In this document: positions 53,720-63,860 of the stretch, in pieces | Layout: every line of letters begins with the position of its first letter | How positions within the stretch are numbered: the stretch's first letter is position 1 | NCBI RefSeq assembly: GCF_902686445.1 | Contig: NC_062222.1 | Span: 39,865,792-39,929,791, forward strand | From: Sciurus carolinensis | Lineage: Eukaryota > Chordata > Mammalia > Rodentia > Sciuridae | Reading direction: 5' to 3' | Length of the DNA: 64,000 bases | The notes under the pieces: generated by a model | The model's database searches: none | Seen by the model: the letters and a program-made list of their open reading frames with translations, nothing else | What the model was told of the DNA's origin: nothing | Position numbers and translations under genes: made by a program

Positions 53720-56356
53720 CTAACAATGGCCCATAGGTTCCGGGTTTGCCTTTCCGTCTGAGTTTTTGTTATTGGAGGAAGGCTCAGACTCGCCATTGTG
53801 AGGAGGAGCAGCATCACTTGCATGCTGTAAAACTCTGATTAGCCTTTCTGGAATCCAGACTGGAGTCTGTTGATCCTGTGGGAAAATACAAACAGACCCT
53901 CGGACCCAATGAAGGACTGGATCCGGTCCTTTCCAACAACCTGTCAGGATATCTTTCCATTTTGCCCATACTTGAGGAGTATTATGGGGATTATAATGTC
54001 GATCAGCTGCAGAATGACCGTCCCTATCCAGAGTTAAGAAATTTAGAATGAAAAGAACTAAATTAAGTTTATCTTTAGGAGACTTGTAGGAGGCTCCTAT
54101 TCCCCCTTTTTGTTTATTTAAACAATTTTTTAATGTAAGATGTGCTCTTTCCACAATGCCCTGTCCCTGAGGATTATAGGGGATGCCAGTGACTAATTGG
54201 ATGTTAAATGTTTGTAAAAACAACCGGAAGCTTTTGGAAGTATAAGCAGGACCATTATCTGTTTTAATAACTTTAGGTATGCCCCAGCCAGCAAATGCTT
54301 GTAGGCAGTGTTGAATGAAATCTTTTACCTTTTCTCCAGAATGAGCAGAAGCCATAATGACCCCTGAAGCAGTGTCTACTGACACATGTACATACTTAAC
54401 AGTACCAAATTCAGAAATATGGGTTACATCCATCTGCCAAATATGACCAGGCAGCAGTCCCCTGGGGTTAACTCCAAAGGATTGTACTGGGATTAAAGGA
54501 GCACAATGTTGACAATTCTTTACTATTTGTCGAGCCATACATTTAGATATAGGAAATTTTCTGCTCAAAGTAGTGGAATTTACATGAAATTTTTCATGAA
54601 AGAGTTTTGCTTGTTCCTCTATGGAAAAAACAAAAATTGATTTGGTGGCCATATCTACCAAGTCATTAGCATTGGCCAAAGGTCCTGGTAAATTAGAATG
54701 AGCTCTAATATGTCCTACATAGAATAGATGTTTACACTGTAGGATAAGGTTTTGTAGCGTAGTAAAGTAAGAAGCTACCATGGACATGGAAGAAATATGG
54801 GGTACCGTTTCAAGAACCTGTAAAGCGTTGACGATATATAAGCTATCAGATAGAAGATTGAATGGCTGATTATCTGCTAATTTAAAGGCTAATATTACAG
54901 CTGAAAGTTCAGTAACCTGTGCGGAGTTGGGTGGAACTATTATGGTGTGAAGTTGTTTACTGATAAGTACTGCACCTACTCCATTTTTGGAGCCATCAGT
55001 AAATATGGTTACACAGTCTTTAAGAGGCTGGACACTAGTCACTTTTGGAAAAACTATGGGAGTATTTTTACAGAATTGAATCCAGGGATGTTGGGGATAA
55101 TGGTTATCGAACTGAGCTGAAGTGGAACAATATAATACTGACCAATCATCATCATTATTAATTAGCCATTTAATTTGCTGAGTGGAATAAGGAGTTATAA
55201 TAATAGATGGATGGATTCCAAAAACAGTAATGCAAGATTCTATTCCCTTGACTATTACCTGAGCAATAGCTTGGGGATATGATTGCAATGTTTTAACCGG
55301 AGAGCTAGGGAGATTTATACTTTGCAGAGGTCCTCCTTGCCAAACTATGCCAAAAGGGGTATGCTTCTCTGAGATTATGATTAAACTTAATGGTTGAGTA
55401 GGATCACAACGATCAACGTAACACTGCTGAAGTCTATTCTCTACTAGCTGTAAGGATACCCATGCTTCAGGAGTAAGTTTCCTAGGGGAATTCAAGTCAG
55501 GATTACCTTTTAATATATCAAATAAAGGTTTTAATTCCCCTGTGGATAATTTTAAATAGGATCTGATCCAGTTAATGTCACCTAAGAGTTTCTGAAAATC
55601 GTTCAAGGTATTCAATTGATCTGTCCTGATGGTCAACTTTGTTGGTCTGACTGTAGTAGCAGTGAGCCTTGTACCCAGATATTCTTGGATCTCCTCTAAT
55701 TGTAATTTTTCAGGAGCTATCGTTAGTCCTCTCTTTTCTAATGCTTGAGTTATAAATTGTAATGCTTCTAACAAAACTTCTTTTTCTGGATGGCAAATAA
55801 GTATGTCATCCATATAATGATAAATCAACAATCTCTTAAACTTTTGTCTAGTAGTTGTTAACACTTTATCTACGTATATTTGACATATAGTAGGACTGTT
55901 AGCCATACCTTGAGGCAACATGGTCCATTCGAATCTCTGGTCAGGCTGAGTGTGATTAAGAGAGGGCAAAGTAAAAGCAAATCTCCAACAATCATTTTTG
56001 TGTAAGGGTATAGAGAAAAAGCAATCTTTTAAATCCAGAATAATAGTATGCCAATTTTTTGGTAGTGCAGTGACAAGAGGGAGTCCACATTGGATGGGTC
56101 CCATAGGGTACATTTGTTCATTTATGGCTCTTAAATCATGTAATAACCTCCATTTTCCTGATTTTTTCTTTGTTAAGAATATTGGAGTATTCCAAGGAGA
56201 GGTAGAATGTTGTAAATGACCTGCTTGTACCTGCTCTTGTACTAACTTATGAGCTGCCTCTAGCTTTTCTTTTGTTAGGGGCCACTGTGGAATCCAGCGA
56301 GGCTTATCATCTTTCCATATTATAGGGATTGATGGTTTATCAGTGGCCCCTAGGAA
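53720..56356 (-). CDS. pol: Pol: reverse transcriptase, RNase H, integrase (IAP-like ERV)
   Basis: Translated by a second -1 shift at the slippery GGGTTTT (56356-56362), giving about 878 codons. It copies viral RNA into DNA and integrates it. RT: 'KSGKWRLLHDLRAINEQM' just upstream of 56113, 'LDLKDCFFSIPL', 'LPQGMANSPT', and the catalytic YMDD at about residues 181-184 (55805-55816). RNase H: 'FTDGSKNGVGA' (D about 453), 'TELSAVILAF' (E about 483), 'LSDSLYIVNA' (D about 504). Integrase: H-x3-H...C-x2-C zinc domain ('FHEKFH'...'CQHC'), core D-D-35-E at about 643, 700 and 736 ('QMDVTH', 'KTDNGPAYTS', 'NPQGQGIVERAH'), and a C-terminal part ending about 40 residues after 'VWIPERLIRVLQ'. All catalytic residues are present and the frame is unbroken. 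Length and order match betaretroviral Pol. Confidence 0.93.
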   Translation of the reverse strand, partial: FLGATDKPSIPIIWKDDKPRWIPQWPLTKEKLEAAHKLVQEQVQAGHLQHSTSPWNTPIFLTKKKSGKWRLLHDLRAINEQMYPMGPIQCGLPLVTALPKNWHTIILDLKDCFFSIPLHKNDCWRFAFTLPSLNHTQPDQRFEWTMLPQGMANSPTICQIYVDKVLTTTRQKFKRLLIYHYMDDILICHPEKEVLLEALQFITQALEKRGLTIAPEKLQLEEIQEYLGTRLTATTVRPTKLTIRTDQLNTLNDFQKLLGDINWIRSYLKLSTGELKPLFDILKGNPDLNSPRKLTPEAWVSLQLVENRLQQCYVDRCDPTQPLSLIIISEKHTPFGIVWQGGPLQSINLPSSPVKTLQSYPQAIAQVIVKGIESCITVFGIHPSIIITPYSTQQIKWLINNDDDWSVLYCSTSAQFDNHYPQHPWIQFCKNTPIVFPKVTSVQPLKDCVTIFTDGSKNGVGAVLISKQLHTIIVPPNSAQVTELSAVILAFKLADNQPFNLLSDSLYIVNALQVLETVPHISSMSMVASYFTTLQNLILQCKHLFYVGHIRAHSNLPGPLANANDLVDMATKSIFVFSIEEQAKLFHEKFHVNSTTLSRKFPISKCMARQIVKNCQHCAPLIPVQSFGVNPRGLLPGHIWQMDVTHISEFGTVKYVHVSVDTASGVIMASAHSGEKVKDFIQHCLQAFAGWGIPKVIKTDNGPAYTSKSFRLFLQTFNIQLVTGIPYNPQGQGIVERAHLTLKNCLNKQKGGIGASYKSPKDKLNLVLFILNFLTLDRDGHSAADRHYNPHNTPQVWAKWKDILTGCWKGPDPVLHWVRGSVCIFPQDQQTPVWIPERLIRVLQHASDAAPPHNGESEPSSNNKNSDGKANPEPMGHC

Positions 56357-57282
56357 AAACCCAATCCATGAGAATCATTTTTTGGTGGAAGTAAAGGCAG
56401 TGGTTGGGTAGATCCTTGACTATGTCTTCCTAATCCTTTTTTATCATCATAGTTCATATTTTGTAACATATTTCTTACAGGAGTCCCTTGGTAAATCTGA
56501 TCAGTGGTGAGTTTCATATCCATTTGCTGCAGGACATCTCGTCCCCATAGGCTAATAGGAACATTACAGACATATGGCTGAAATATTCCTGTGTGTCCCT
56601 CTGTATCTTTCCACGATAATGAGGAAGCACTTTGATTGGGGCTTTCTGCTACTCCTAAGCCTCTCAAGCTCTGAGCTGCTGTGATCAATGGCCAGTGCTT
56701 TGGCCAGACCATTGCACTGATAATACTTTTGTCTGCTCCCGTATCTAATAAACCTGTAAATTCCATATTTCCCACTTTTAATTTTAGGAGGGGCCTCTGT
56801 CCCATATCCATAGTAAGGTTTATTAAAGTGGTTCCTGTTGATCCAAAACCTCCTTGTCTTTTATTTGCATTTTCACTGGGCCACAAAGAATGTCGACTGG
56901 GCAATATAAGCATTTGTGCAATGCGATCCCCTGGAGAGATGACCGTAATTCCTTTTGGTGAAGAGACCAAGGCTTTTATTTGTCCAGTGAAATCAGGATC
57001 AATAACCCCTGGGTGTACTATAAGTCCTTTTAGTGTTGAGGAACCTCTACCTAGTAATAGTCCTACACTGTTCTGTGGGATTTTTTCATGCCAATCAGTA
57101 TCGATCATCTGCACACCCATATCTGGGGTTAGTATGAGTCTGGAGGTGGCACAGATGTCCAATCCGGCACTTCCTGAGGTGGCTCTGCGCTCCCCTTCTC
57201 TGTGGGAGGATACCACCGTCGGGGAACTTGTTGAATTACCCCGTATATTTGTTGCGGGCCCCGGGGAGGGCCCTGTCTCCCG
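56350..57282 (-). CDS. pro: Pro: dUTPase and aspartic protease with G-patch (IAP-like ERV)
   Basis: The pro frame is entered by a -1 shift at 57282-57288 and gives about 310 residues. dUTPase domain (about 36-150): 'SAGLDICATS', 'GRGSSTLKGL', 'GVIDPDFTGQI', 'GDRIAQMLILP' and the P-loop-like tail 'RQGGFGSTG'; it hydrolyses dUTP to keep uracil out of viral DNA. Protease: active-site DTGA at about 180-183 within 'FTGLLDTGADKSIIS', followed by a flap and the 'WGRDVLQQM' region; it cuts the Gag and Gag-Pro-Pol polyproteins. C-terminal G-patch-like 'DDKKGLGRHSQG' (about 280-295), as in betaretroviruses. The frame ends TAG at 56350-56352, six bases past the pro-pol slippery site. Confidence 0.93.
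   Translation of the reverse strand, partial: RETGPSPGPATNIRGNSTSSPTVVSSHREGERRATSGSAGLDICATSRLILTPDMGVQMIDTDWHEKIPQNSVGLLLGRGSSTLKGLIVHPGVIDPDFTGQIKALVSSPKGITVISPGDRIAQMLILPSRHSLWPSENANKRQGGFGSTGTTLINLTMDMGQRPLLKLKVGNMEFTGLLDTGADKSIISAMVWPKHWPLITAAQSLRGLGVAESPNQSASSLSWKDTEGHTGIFQPYVCNVPISLWGRDVLQQMDMKLTTDQIYQGTPVRNMLQNMNYDDKKGLGRHSQGSTQPLPLLPPKNDSHGLGFS
56356..56362 (-). promoter_or_regulatory. Pro-pol -1 frameshift slippery site
   Basis: GGGTTTT in pro reading phase (G-GGT-TTT), of the X-XXY-YYZ type, followed by the pro stop codon TAG. The pol frame becomes open exactly in the -1 phase from here. Confidence 0.8.
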
Positions 57283-58835
57283 TTTTTTTGAAGTTCAGGA
57301 TTCAACCCTAGGAAATTATCCTCCCTATCTCTAATAGGCTGACAGGCACTATTCCAATGACTTCCTCTTCTGCATCTTGGACATAGCCCAGGTCCGGTTC
57401 CCAGGTTATTCTTTGTATAGATGTTCCCACCCCCGGCAAAAGGTGGCCTTTTGTTTGGACAAGTGGCTTTTAGATGTCCCTTCTGTCCGCACACAAAACA
57501 TGATCCTAAAGACTCTTTATTAGTTCTTGAAGGGAACCTCCCCTGGGCTTGTGCAAGTCCAGCAGACAACGAGGTGGTTTGTCTGTCTATGGCTGCTACA
57601 AAGGCACTGCTCTGCGCCGAAGTATCATTTACATCTCTACACACTTTTAAGTAGGCGGACAAGTCTTTGTTTCTCCATGGTCTTATGGCCTCCCTACACC
57701 ACCTGTTAGCTTGTTCGTAAGCCAACTGTTTTACTAGGGGCATGGCTTGCTCTGCATCTCCAAAGATGCGTGATGCTGTTTGAATTAGCCTATCGACAAA
57801 ATCCGCGTAGGGCTCACTATTCCCTTGAGTTACCTTTGACAACTGGCCCTGCAAATCTCCTGCTCCTTGCAATGTTTTCCAGGCCTTGGTTGCAGCCACG
57901 GCAATTTGTGCATAGACTGCTGGATGATAATTAAGCTGTGCCTGAAGGGTTTCATAAGGTCCTACACCCATAAGCATGTCCCTATCGATTTGGGGATTCC
58001 CCGCTGCTGCATTTCGGCGGGCGGTGTCCGTAGATATTTCTTGCCATGATGTTTTCCACATAAGGTACTGTCCCCCAGACAGAGCGGCCCTAGCAAGATT
58101 AGTCCAGTCCTGGGGCCCTAAGTTTAATGATGTCAAGGTATCTACTAAGGCTATAGTAAAAGCTGACTGAGGACCATATGTGCTAATTGCTTCTTTTAAC
58201 TGTTTCACTATTTTAAAGTCTAAGGGTTGGTGGAATCTTTGATTTTGAGCATCCTCAAAAACAGGATACGCTACAGATCCAAGATGACTCCATTCTGAGC
58301 GTAACCCGAAACCAGACGCTTCATGAGGGGGTTCCCTATTTATGGGAGGTGCACTAGGCAACACGGACACTAGAGGGGGCTTTTTATCTAGTCTTAATCT
58401 TTGTACTCTTTTTTCCAGTTCCTCTCCCGATAATTCCCCTTCCGATAGTTCCTCATCTGAGTTAGTTCCTTTTTCTGAATTTTGAGAAAGATATGAACGT
58501 TCCTCTTTTATTTCTTCCAAAACCTGTCTTCCCTCAGCTAAAGGCTCGGTGAGTGAAGGTTTTTTGTTTTTATCTTGCAGACAGGATTTAATAAGAGACC
58601 AAATAGCCATAGTGCCTACTGGCAAAGGATTTTGCCTATCCGCTATACGAAGGTCTTTCCCCAGCTGTTCCCACTGTAGGGTATTCAAAAGGCCTTCATC
58701 CAGAAACCAAGGGGAAATCCTTTCCACAGTATCAAGAAATACTTTAGCTGTTTTTTCCTTTAATGGCGTCCCATGGTTTTTTAATAACTCCCTGAGGGGT
58801 TGCTGCATTCTGAATTTAGACGTTTCAGACCCCAT
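57129..58835 (-). CDS. gag: Gag polyprotein (IAP-like ERV)
   Basis: 568 codons, intact. Starts MGSETS, a consensus N-myristoylation signal for membrane targeting. Matrix (1 to about 110) is basic and helical; 120-180 is acidic then Pro-rich ('SVLPSAPPINREPP'). Capsid (about 200-420) has 'GPQDWTNLARAALSGGQYLMWK' type text (about 240-262) and a major homology region ('QGNSEPYADFVDRLIQTA', about 337-354). Nucleocapsid has two zinc knuckles: C446-x2-C-x4-H-x4-C459 ('CFVCGQKGHLKATC') and C485-C498 ('CPRCRRGSHWNSAC'). The order MA-CA-NC and two knuckles are those of betaretroviral/IAP Gag. It terminates at 57129; a fraction of ribosomes shift at 57282-57288 into pro. Confidence 0.94.
   Translation of the reverse strand: MGSETSKFRMQQPLRELLKNHGTPLKEKTAKVFLDTVERISPWFLDEGLLNTLQWEQLGKDLRIADRQNPLPVGTMAIWSLIKSCLQDKNKKPSLTEPLAEGRQVLEEIKEERSYLSQNSEKGTNSDEELSEGELSGEELEKRVQRLRLDKKPPLVSVLPSAPPINREPPHEASGFGLRSEWSHLGSVAYPVFEDAQNQRFHQPLDFKIVKQLKEAISTYGPQSAFTIALVDTLTSLNLGPQDWTNLARAALSGGQYLMWKTSWQEISTDTARRNAAAGNPQIDRDMLMGVGPYETLQAQLNYHPAVYAQIAVAATKAWKTLQGAGDLQGQLSKVTQGNSEPYADFVDRLIQTASRIFGDAEQAMPLVKQLAYEQANRWCREAIRPWRNKDLSAYLKVCRDVNDTSAQSSAFVAAIDRQTTSLSAGLAQAQGRFPSRTNKESLGSCFVCGQKGHLKATCPNKRPPFAGGGNIYTKNNLGTGPGLCPRCRRGSHWNSACQPIRDREDNFLGLNPELQKNGRQGPPRGPQQIYGVIQQVPRRWYPPTEKGSAEPPQEVPDWTSVPPPDSY
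57282..57288 (-). promoter_or_regulatory. Gag-pro -1 frameshift slippery site
   Basis: A-AAA-AAC in gag phase, the canonical heptamer used at betaretroviral gag-pro junctions (MMTV type). It is followed within about 10 bases by GC-rich self-complementary sequence (GGGCCC near 57269 and again near 57257, with CCCCGGGG overlapping), a plausible stem or pseudoknot. Confidence 0.88.
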
Positions 58836-59252
58836 TGTTACTAATTTGAATAGCTTTAGTTATGGTAATTACAATAACAAACAGTGGCCTAGCTGCCAGG
58901 AGCAACGAGATTACTGAAAGGAAAACTATCAAGTGCGCATTAGAATTTTTATAGCGGCTTTTCATGTACTACCTAATTGGACCGCTTCAAACGTGTTTCT
59001 ACTTTCACTTTAATTAGACCGCGTTCCACGCGTCAGGACCGCTGATGGCGCGTCCCGATACCCGCGTTCTACGCCTCAGGATCCCGATACCTTTCAACCG
59101 GACCGCATTCCGCGTGTCCCCAGGACCGTCAATGGCGCATCCTGACACCCTTTAACTTTTTTATAACCGGTTTAACTTGTATACAAAAAAAAAAAATTTT
59201 TTTCAAATATCTTACCTTGTTTTCTTTTATAAGGCCTTCATCTTTCCTTCAT
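58836..59252 (-). other. 5' leader (packaging region) of the IAP-like ERV
   Basis: About 420 bp between the primer site and the gag ATG. It contains an imperfect internal repeat (plus 'ggaccgc', 'gcgtcc', 'gatggcgcgtcccgataccc' and 'aatggcgcatcctgacaccc' at 59043-59062 and 59131-59150). No ORF. By position it holds the packaging signal; not further testable here. Confidence 0.7.
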
Positions 59253-59271
59253 GTCCCGGGTTTCGGCGCCA
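59253..59271 (-). other. Primer binding site of the IAP-like ERV, tRNA-Phe-like
   Basis: On the minus strand TGGCGCCGAAACCCGGGAC, two bases after the LTR end. It differs from the tRNA-Phe complement (TGGTGCCGAAACCCGGGA) at one base. tRNA-Phe priming is a property of rodent IAP elements. Confidence 0.85.
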
Positions 59272-59273
59272 GT

Positions 59274-59736
59274 TATCACGTTCCCTCTGCCCGCAGAGAG
59301 AGACACGACAAATGTCTGAAGCTTTGGAAGTTTATTGTGCACAGTCCCTCTTCTACACTTCTCTTACTCCTAGCTTCCGCGCACTCCCAGCTTCCCTTCT
59401 CCCAGCTTCTTCCAGCTTCCGCACACTCCCAGCTTCCAGCTCAGCTTCAGCCTCCACCTCCGCCACTTCTTCCCCTTCTGCCTCTTCTTCCGCCCCCTAC
59501 TCTCCCACCCACCAGGCTTATATACACTTCAATCAATCAGGGGAGAGTACCCGAGGTAAACGCGGACAGCTGCAAGCCTAGGATAGGTACACGAGGGGGG
59601 CATACTCTAATCACATCGTTAACTAGCCAATCATTAGAATTCGCTGGTTGTTTACTGTATAGCTGGCCACTTTTGGCTCAGCGTCAGGCGCCATCTTGAC
59701 CATGTCCAAAGGCTGGGGGTCCCGGAAACCCCGACA
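59274..59736 (-). repeat. 5' LTR of the IAP-like ERV
   Basis: 463 bp, minus strand TGTCGGGGTTTCCGGG to ...CGTGATA; TATA box at 59517-59524; AATAAA at 59331-59336. It would drive transcription of gag-pro-pol leftwards. About eight differences to the 3' LTR. Confidence 0.93.
59517..59524 (-). promoter_or_regulatory. LTR TATA box (5' LTR) of the IAP-like ERV
   Basis: TATATAAG on the minus strand, identical in position to that of the 3' LTR; the predicted start of transcription lies roughly 25-30 bases further left. Confidence 0.78.
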
Positions 59737-59742
59737 CTTTCC
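59737..59742. repeat. CTTTCC target-site duplication (right) of the IAP-like ERV
   Basis: Identical to 52137-52142. Confidence 0.93.
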
Positions 59743-62700
59743 AACAATATTTGTCCATAATTTACTTTCAGTTCTTCTTAATTTTCACTTTGGAAAAAAA
59801 TTACATTCATTTTTTATTTTGTTCATTCTGGAACTAGACACTAAAACTTTTGCTTTAAATAATACAAATGATAAAGATAATTATAAAAGAGACATATCCA
59901 TTTTTGTCATCACATCACAATAAATATTTTGTGAAACTTGTAATTATGTTTAAGAAATATAATTATTGAACATTCATTTAAATCCTATGACTGTTTTTAT
60001 ATATAAAAGTAATATTTGTACTTTCTGTATCTTTTAAAAATCATTATAAGTTTTTAATAATGGAAAGACAAGGATGTACATATGTAATGAAAAAATACAT
60101 TTAATATTGGGGCATTCAATAGAATTAATATAGATTACTAAATTATGCTTTGAAACAATATTTAGTATGTTTATAAAAACTAAGGGTTATAACTCTTACA
60201 TTATACATGTATTGAAATATTTTGAAATCTGGGTCCATGGACAATAACAGCCATATCAGTAATAATAACTAACATTTCGATGCACATGCCAGCTGGGCAA
60301 GGGAAAGGGTTCCTGTAGAAGGGATGAGGTTGTCTGCAAAATAATAAAATTTATCATAAATAATGACAGAAGACAGAATTTTCTTTGAAGCAGGGGCATG
60401 ACTGATTGAGCTGCCCATAAGGGACTGGCTTTCACAAAGGAAGGAACTTGGTTTATTTACTGCAGTACAGATCAAAGGGGAACCTATAGGAGCTTCTTCC
60501 ATGAAAAGCAGGATGGGGGCAGGTGGAATAAAGCAACCATTTGACTCTAGTGGGTCATTCCCACGTTCAGGGCCTACATTTGAACTTCCACAGGGTGAAC
60601 CAACCACCGGGAAACCACAAGACTCAGGTAGTTTCTGAGCCCAGATTTACCTGAAAGTTCAACCAAGTTTCTTTTACAGGCCATGAGTGTCTCCCCACAA
60701 ACATGTATATTAAATTTTTACTATAAGTCATACGCTGGTTCTAGTTATTTAATTCTTAAACCAACCATACAAATGTCCCTTGCTAACTAGGAATATGTAG
60801 AACTGAAATTAGAATCCATTAATATGTTTTCTATACTGTCATTATTTAATGACTTTTAGTCTGGGTTCATTATTTGGCATGTTACATTCCAGTTACACAA
60901 GAGTTTGTATAAGAGCGCTTTTGTTAGATATTTTACTGATATTGTATGACTCTAAAAATCATTGTTATATATTTTCAATAATTAGTTTTACATTGATTAA
61001 AAAAGCAATATATTCCAAATGTCAACTGTTCATTATATTAACTTTAGATATTACACATTACTGTTATACCATTCATACTTTTGATGGTCATATCAATGAG
61101 TATGTATTCAACAAATAAAAACTTTAGTTTAGAAAAGTGGAATTCTTGGGCAGTTTTTAGTATTTTTAATCAAAGTACATCTTCACTAGATATTGAGTTA
61201 ATAATAGTGATTTTTTTTCTATATGAATGTTGTGCCATCTAGATCTGTGGATTTTTTGTTACATGACCTTTATTATTAAAATGATGAACTAGAAAACAAT
61301 ATGCAAAATAGGTAATGGTATAGGTAGCAATCAAAACGAGGTAAAAGACAAGTTGTTTAAAGTCCTCCCTCAAATTGTAATACATGTTTACTTGTAATAT
61401 ACTGTATAATTCTGGCTTATTTTTTATTTTTCTGGGATAGAACTGGAGTTTATTCATAGTTTTAGGTATAAACTCATATGATTTAGTAGAATTCAAGGGT
61501 CATTCTTCTGTCTTGTTTAGCATGCTGTTTTAATCTCACAATTGCATGCACAGGATATAGATTTCCAAGCTATTACTGGACTGGTAATTTACATCGCACA
61601 CATTGTATTTTCATCCTAGAGATTCAACATACATAATAAATGCAAATTTTCAGACTATAATTTTATAAGTTTCCTAAGACAAGGACTGGTCAACAGTGAG
61701 AATTTTGCACTAAAATTTTTAAAATTAATATGCAATGATCAAAATATCTCATAAAGAAAAACCTGTTGTAAAGATATGTTGCAACCTTGGAATTGCAATT
61801 TGCTTTAGAACCTGATGGCATTTTGTTTGTAAGTACTAATTTTAATTAGTTTTTAGATTTTATTTTAGTATGGATTGTTTCTTTGAGGAATGTGGGACTT
61901 TTAAATCCCAGGCATAGTTTGCTCTGATGAATTCTAGAGGTTATCAAAAATCAGAGGATAATAGATTGAAGAGTAATTCTTAAAAGAATTTCTTGCCCAT
62001 AATTTTGAAAAATAATGAAAATAAACCTAACTAAGTTATTAGTACCTCAAATGTTTTCTCCTAGAAATAGTATAGACAAACTGTTTTCATTTTTCAATTC
62101 CATGTGGAAAAAAATAGTATTTACCTATACTTTTTCAAATTTATAAGTATCTTGTTCTAGGAGTTGAAAATTCTGATGAAAAAGAGTGCAAAGGAGAAAG
62201 AAACATAAATATGAAATCTTTTATACTTTCATTCCCTTCTGCTTTCCCTCCTTTATTTTTTCATCTTGACAGACTGGTTAATTTCCATTAGATAAAACAT
62301 TTTGATAAAAATTGGAATTGAAGTTGTTTTATGACTTTAGTCCTCTTGCCAGTTAAAGACAAAAAACAAGATGGTAACATAGTATTTACTATTCATAAGT
62401 AAAATATCATGTCACTTTATAATTCAGACTTTGATTTTAGAGTGTGCATATATTTTTTCATGAGTCATCCCTCATGGAAAATGAAGCAAGATAGTAATCA
62501 ACAGTATAAGCCACCAGAGGTCCCACAGGCCTATGCATATGTCCAAGGGTAACAGAGACTTTCAAACAGATAATTAAGCAAACAATAATGAGGAAATTAA
62601 TTTTTAGGTGTTCAACTTCCATATGTTTTACATTTGACTACAACACATTTCTAAAACACTTATTAACTCACCAGTGATTGTAAAAATCAAACAATTATGT

Positions 62701-63379
62701 AGGATAAAGAAGATATATTTGGAATATGAACATAAATAAAATTATAATATTCAGAGGAAAGGAGAAAGCTTGGCTATTGTCTAAGGAACATCCTTCCTAC
62801 CTCATTTGTTTACGATGTTACCAATGTCTCCAGTGGCTTTTCTATAATACAATGGATTTCCATAATAAAACCAGCAGAACTCCCTGGAGCATGGTGTCAC
62901 TGGTTCACCAGTATATTGTCAACAAGATATCTGCCCAGAGGGTTGCCTGCTGAACTTACTGGAAACTGTCAGTTTGTTGCTACCAAATATATTAGTGTTC
63001 AGTAAGGAGAGCCTATGAATGCCTCAGAGAAATAGAGAAAAGGACTATGTCTAAAGTTGCTCTGTTTAATACCTGCACAAAGAGAAAGTGTAATCTAAAT
63101 GTGAAAATACTAAAGTGTTCTCATAGTGTCCAAGCATTCTCAATAGAAAAGAGACCAAGAAGTACATACTGTTCCTTTATAGAAAGTGAATTTTGATGAG
63201 ATTTTTCCTTTATATACAATTTTTAATATCTGTGACTATTGTATATGTAATATTATATATATAGTTATAGGATTGTATACTCATAGCTATTTATATATTT
63301 ATAGTTGTATATGTTTGCATGTTGTATAGACACATACACAAATACACATTCTCTCATTTTATAGCCTCTGTAATTTTCT
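59743..63379. other. Unassigned AT-rich intergenic DNA
   Basis: 3.6 kb without recognisable exons, RNA genes or repeat families. A less AT-rich block at about 60250-60650 has several short frames of no known type and could be an eroded repeat; I see nothing decisive. AT-rich simple sequence occurs at about 63230-63310. Confidence 0.5.
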
Positions 63380-63842
63380 GTGTGTTTTAGTCAACTTTCT
63401 CCCTGCTGTGACTAAAAGACCCGACTAGAAAAACTGTAGAAGAGGAAAAATTTGAGGACTCACATTCATATACAAGTATCTCAATCCATATACAGCCAGT
63501 TCTATCATGGCAGAAGAGCATGGCAGTGGAAAGGAACTCATGTGATGATCAGGAAGGAGAAAAAGAGGGAGGAGGAGGGGGAGGGGGGAGGGGGAGGGGA
63601 GAGGAGACGGGACTGTACTCTCCAGATGCAAAATATATATCCCATAGCCACACCCTTAATGAAACACGAAACACTTCCTCCAGCCACAACCCACCTGCCT
63701 CTAGTTACTACTCAGTTAATCCCATAAGGGATTAATTCACTGATTAGGTTAAGGTTATGGTCAAATCATTTCTCCTTCAAACCTTCTTACATTATCTCAC
63801 ATGTGAACTTTCAGGGGACACCACATCTAAACAAAAACACTG
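63380..63842 (-). mobile_element. MaLR-type LTR, probably rodent-lineage
   Basis: On the minus strand the element begins with a 'GTTTAGATGTGGTGTCCCC' block, has a 'CTGCCATG...TTCTGCCATGAT' block around 63500-63535 and ends with 'GTCACAGCAGGGAGAAAGTTGAC', the same order as MaLR LTRs. A purine-rich tract (63557-63612, plus strand: GGGAGGAGG repeats) interrupts the middle. A TG...CA boundary is plausible (63380 and 63842). No internal sequence is present, so it is solo. The family name is uncertain. Confidence 0.55.
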
Positions 63843-63860
63843 TGGTAAAGAAAAATTTTA

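Larger units (their letters stand above)
52143..59736 (-). mobile_element. Class II IAP-like endogenous retrovirus, nearly complete
   Basis: A 7.6-kb provirus on the minus strand: 5' LTR 59274-59736, primer site 59253-59271, gag 58835-57129, pro (dUTPase + protease) to 56350, pol to 53720, an env remnant, a polypurine tract at about 52606-52625 and 3' LTR 52143-52605, flanked by CTTTCC. The LTRs have equal length and differ by about eight single bases by eye in 463, so the insertion is recent on a rodent time scale. gag, pro and pol are free of stops and frameshifts other than the two expected -1 programmed shifts. tRNA-Phe primer, two zinc knuckles, dUTPase in pro and loss of env fit an IAP-like intracellular element. 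Confidence 0.95.

Noticed and set aside
56681..57334. 217-codon plus-strand ORF opposite pro and the gag C-terminus
   Set aside because: Mirror of a conserved retroviral coding region on the other strand; no domain, and gag/pro on the minus strand explain the openness.
59177..59699. 134- and 160-codon plus-strand frames over the 5' LTR (similar ones at 52107-52568)
   Set aside because: They are the CT-rich LTR read backwards; the Ser/Ala/Pro-rich composition comes from simple CT repeats and the same text recurs in the other LTR.
60269..60607. 112-codon minus-strand ORF
   Set aside because: Low-complexity content, no recognisable domain, no promoter or splice context; probably chance in a locally less AT-rich block.
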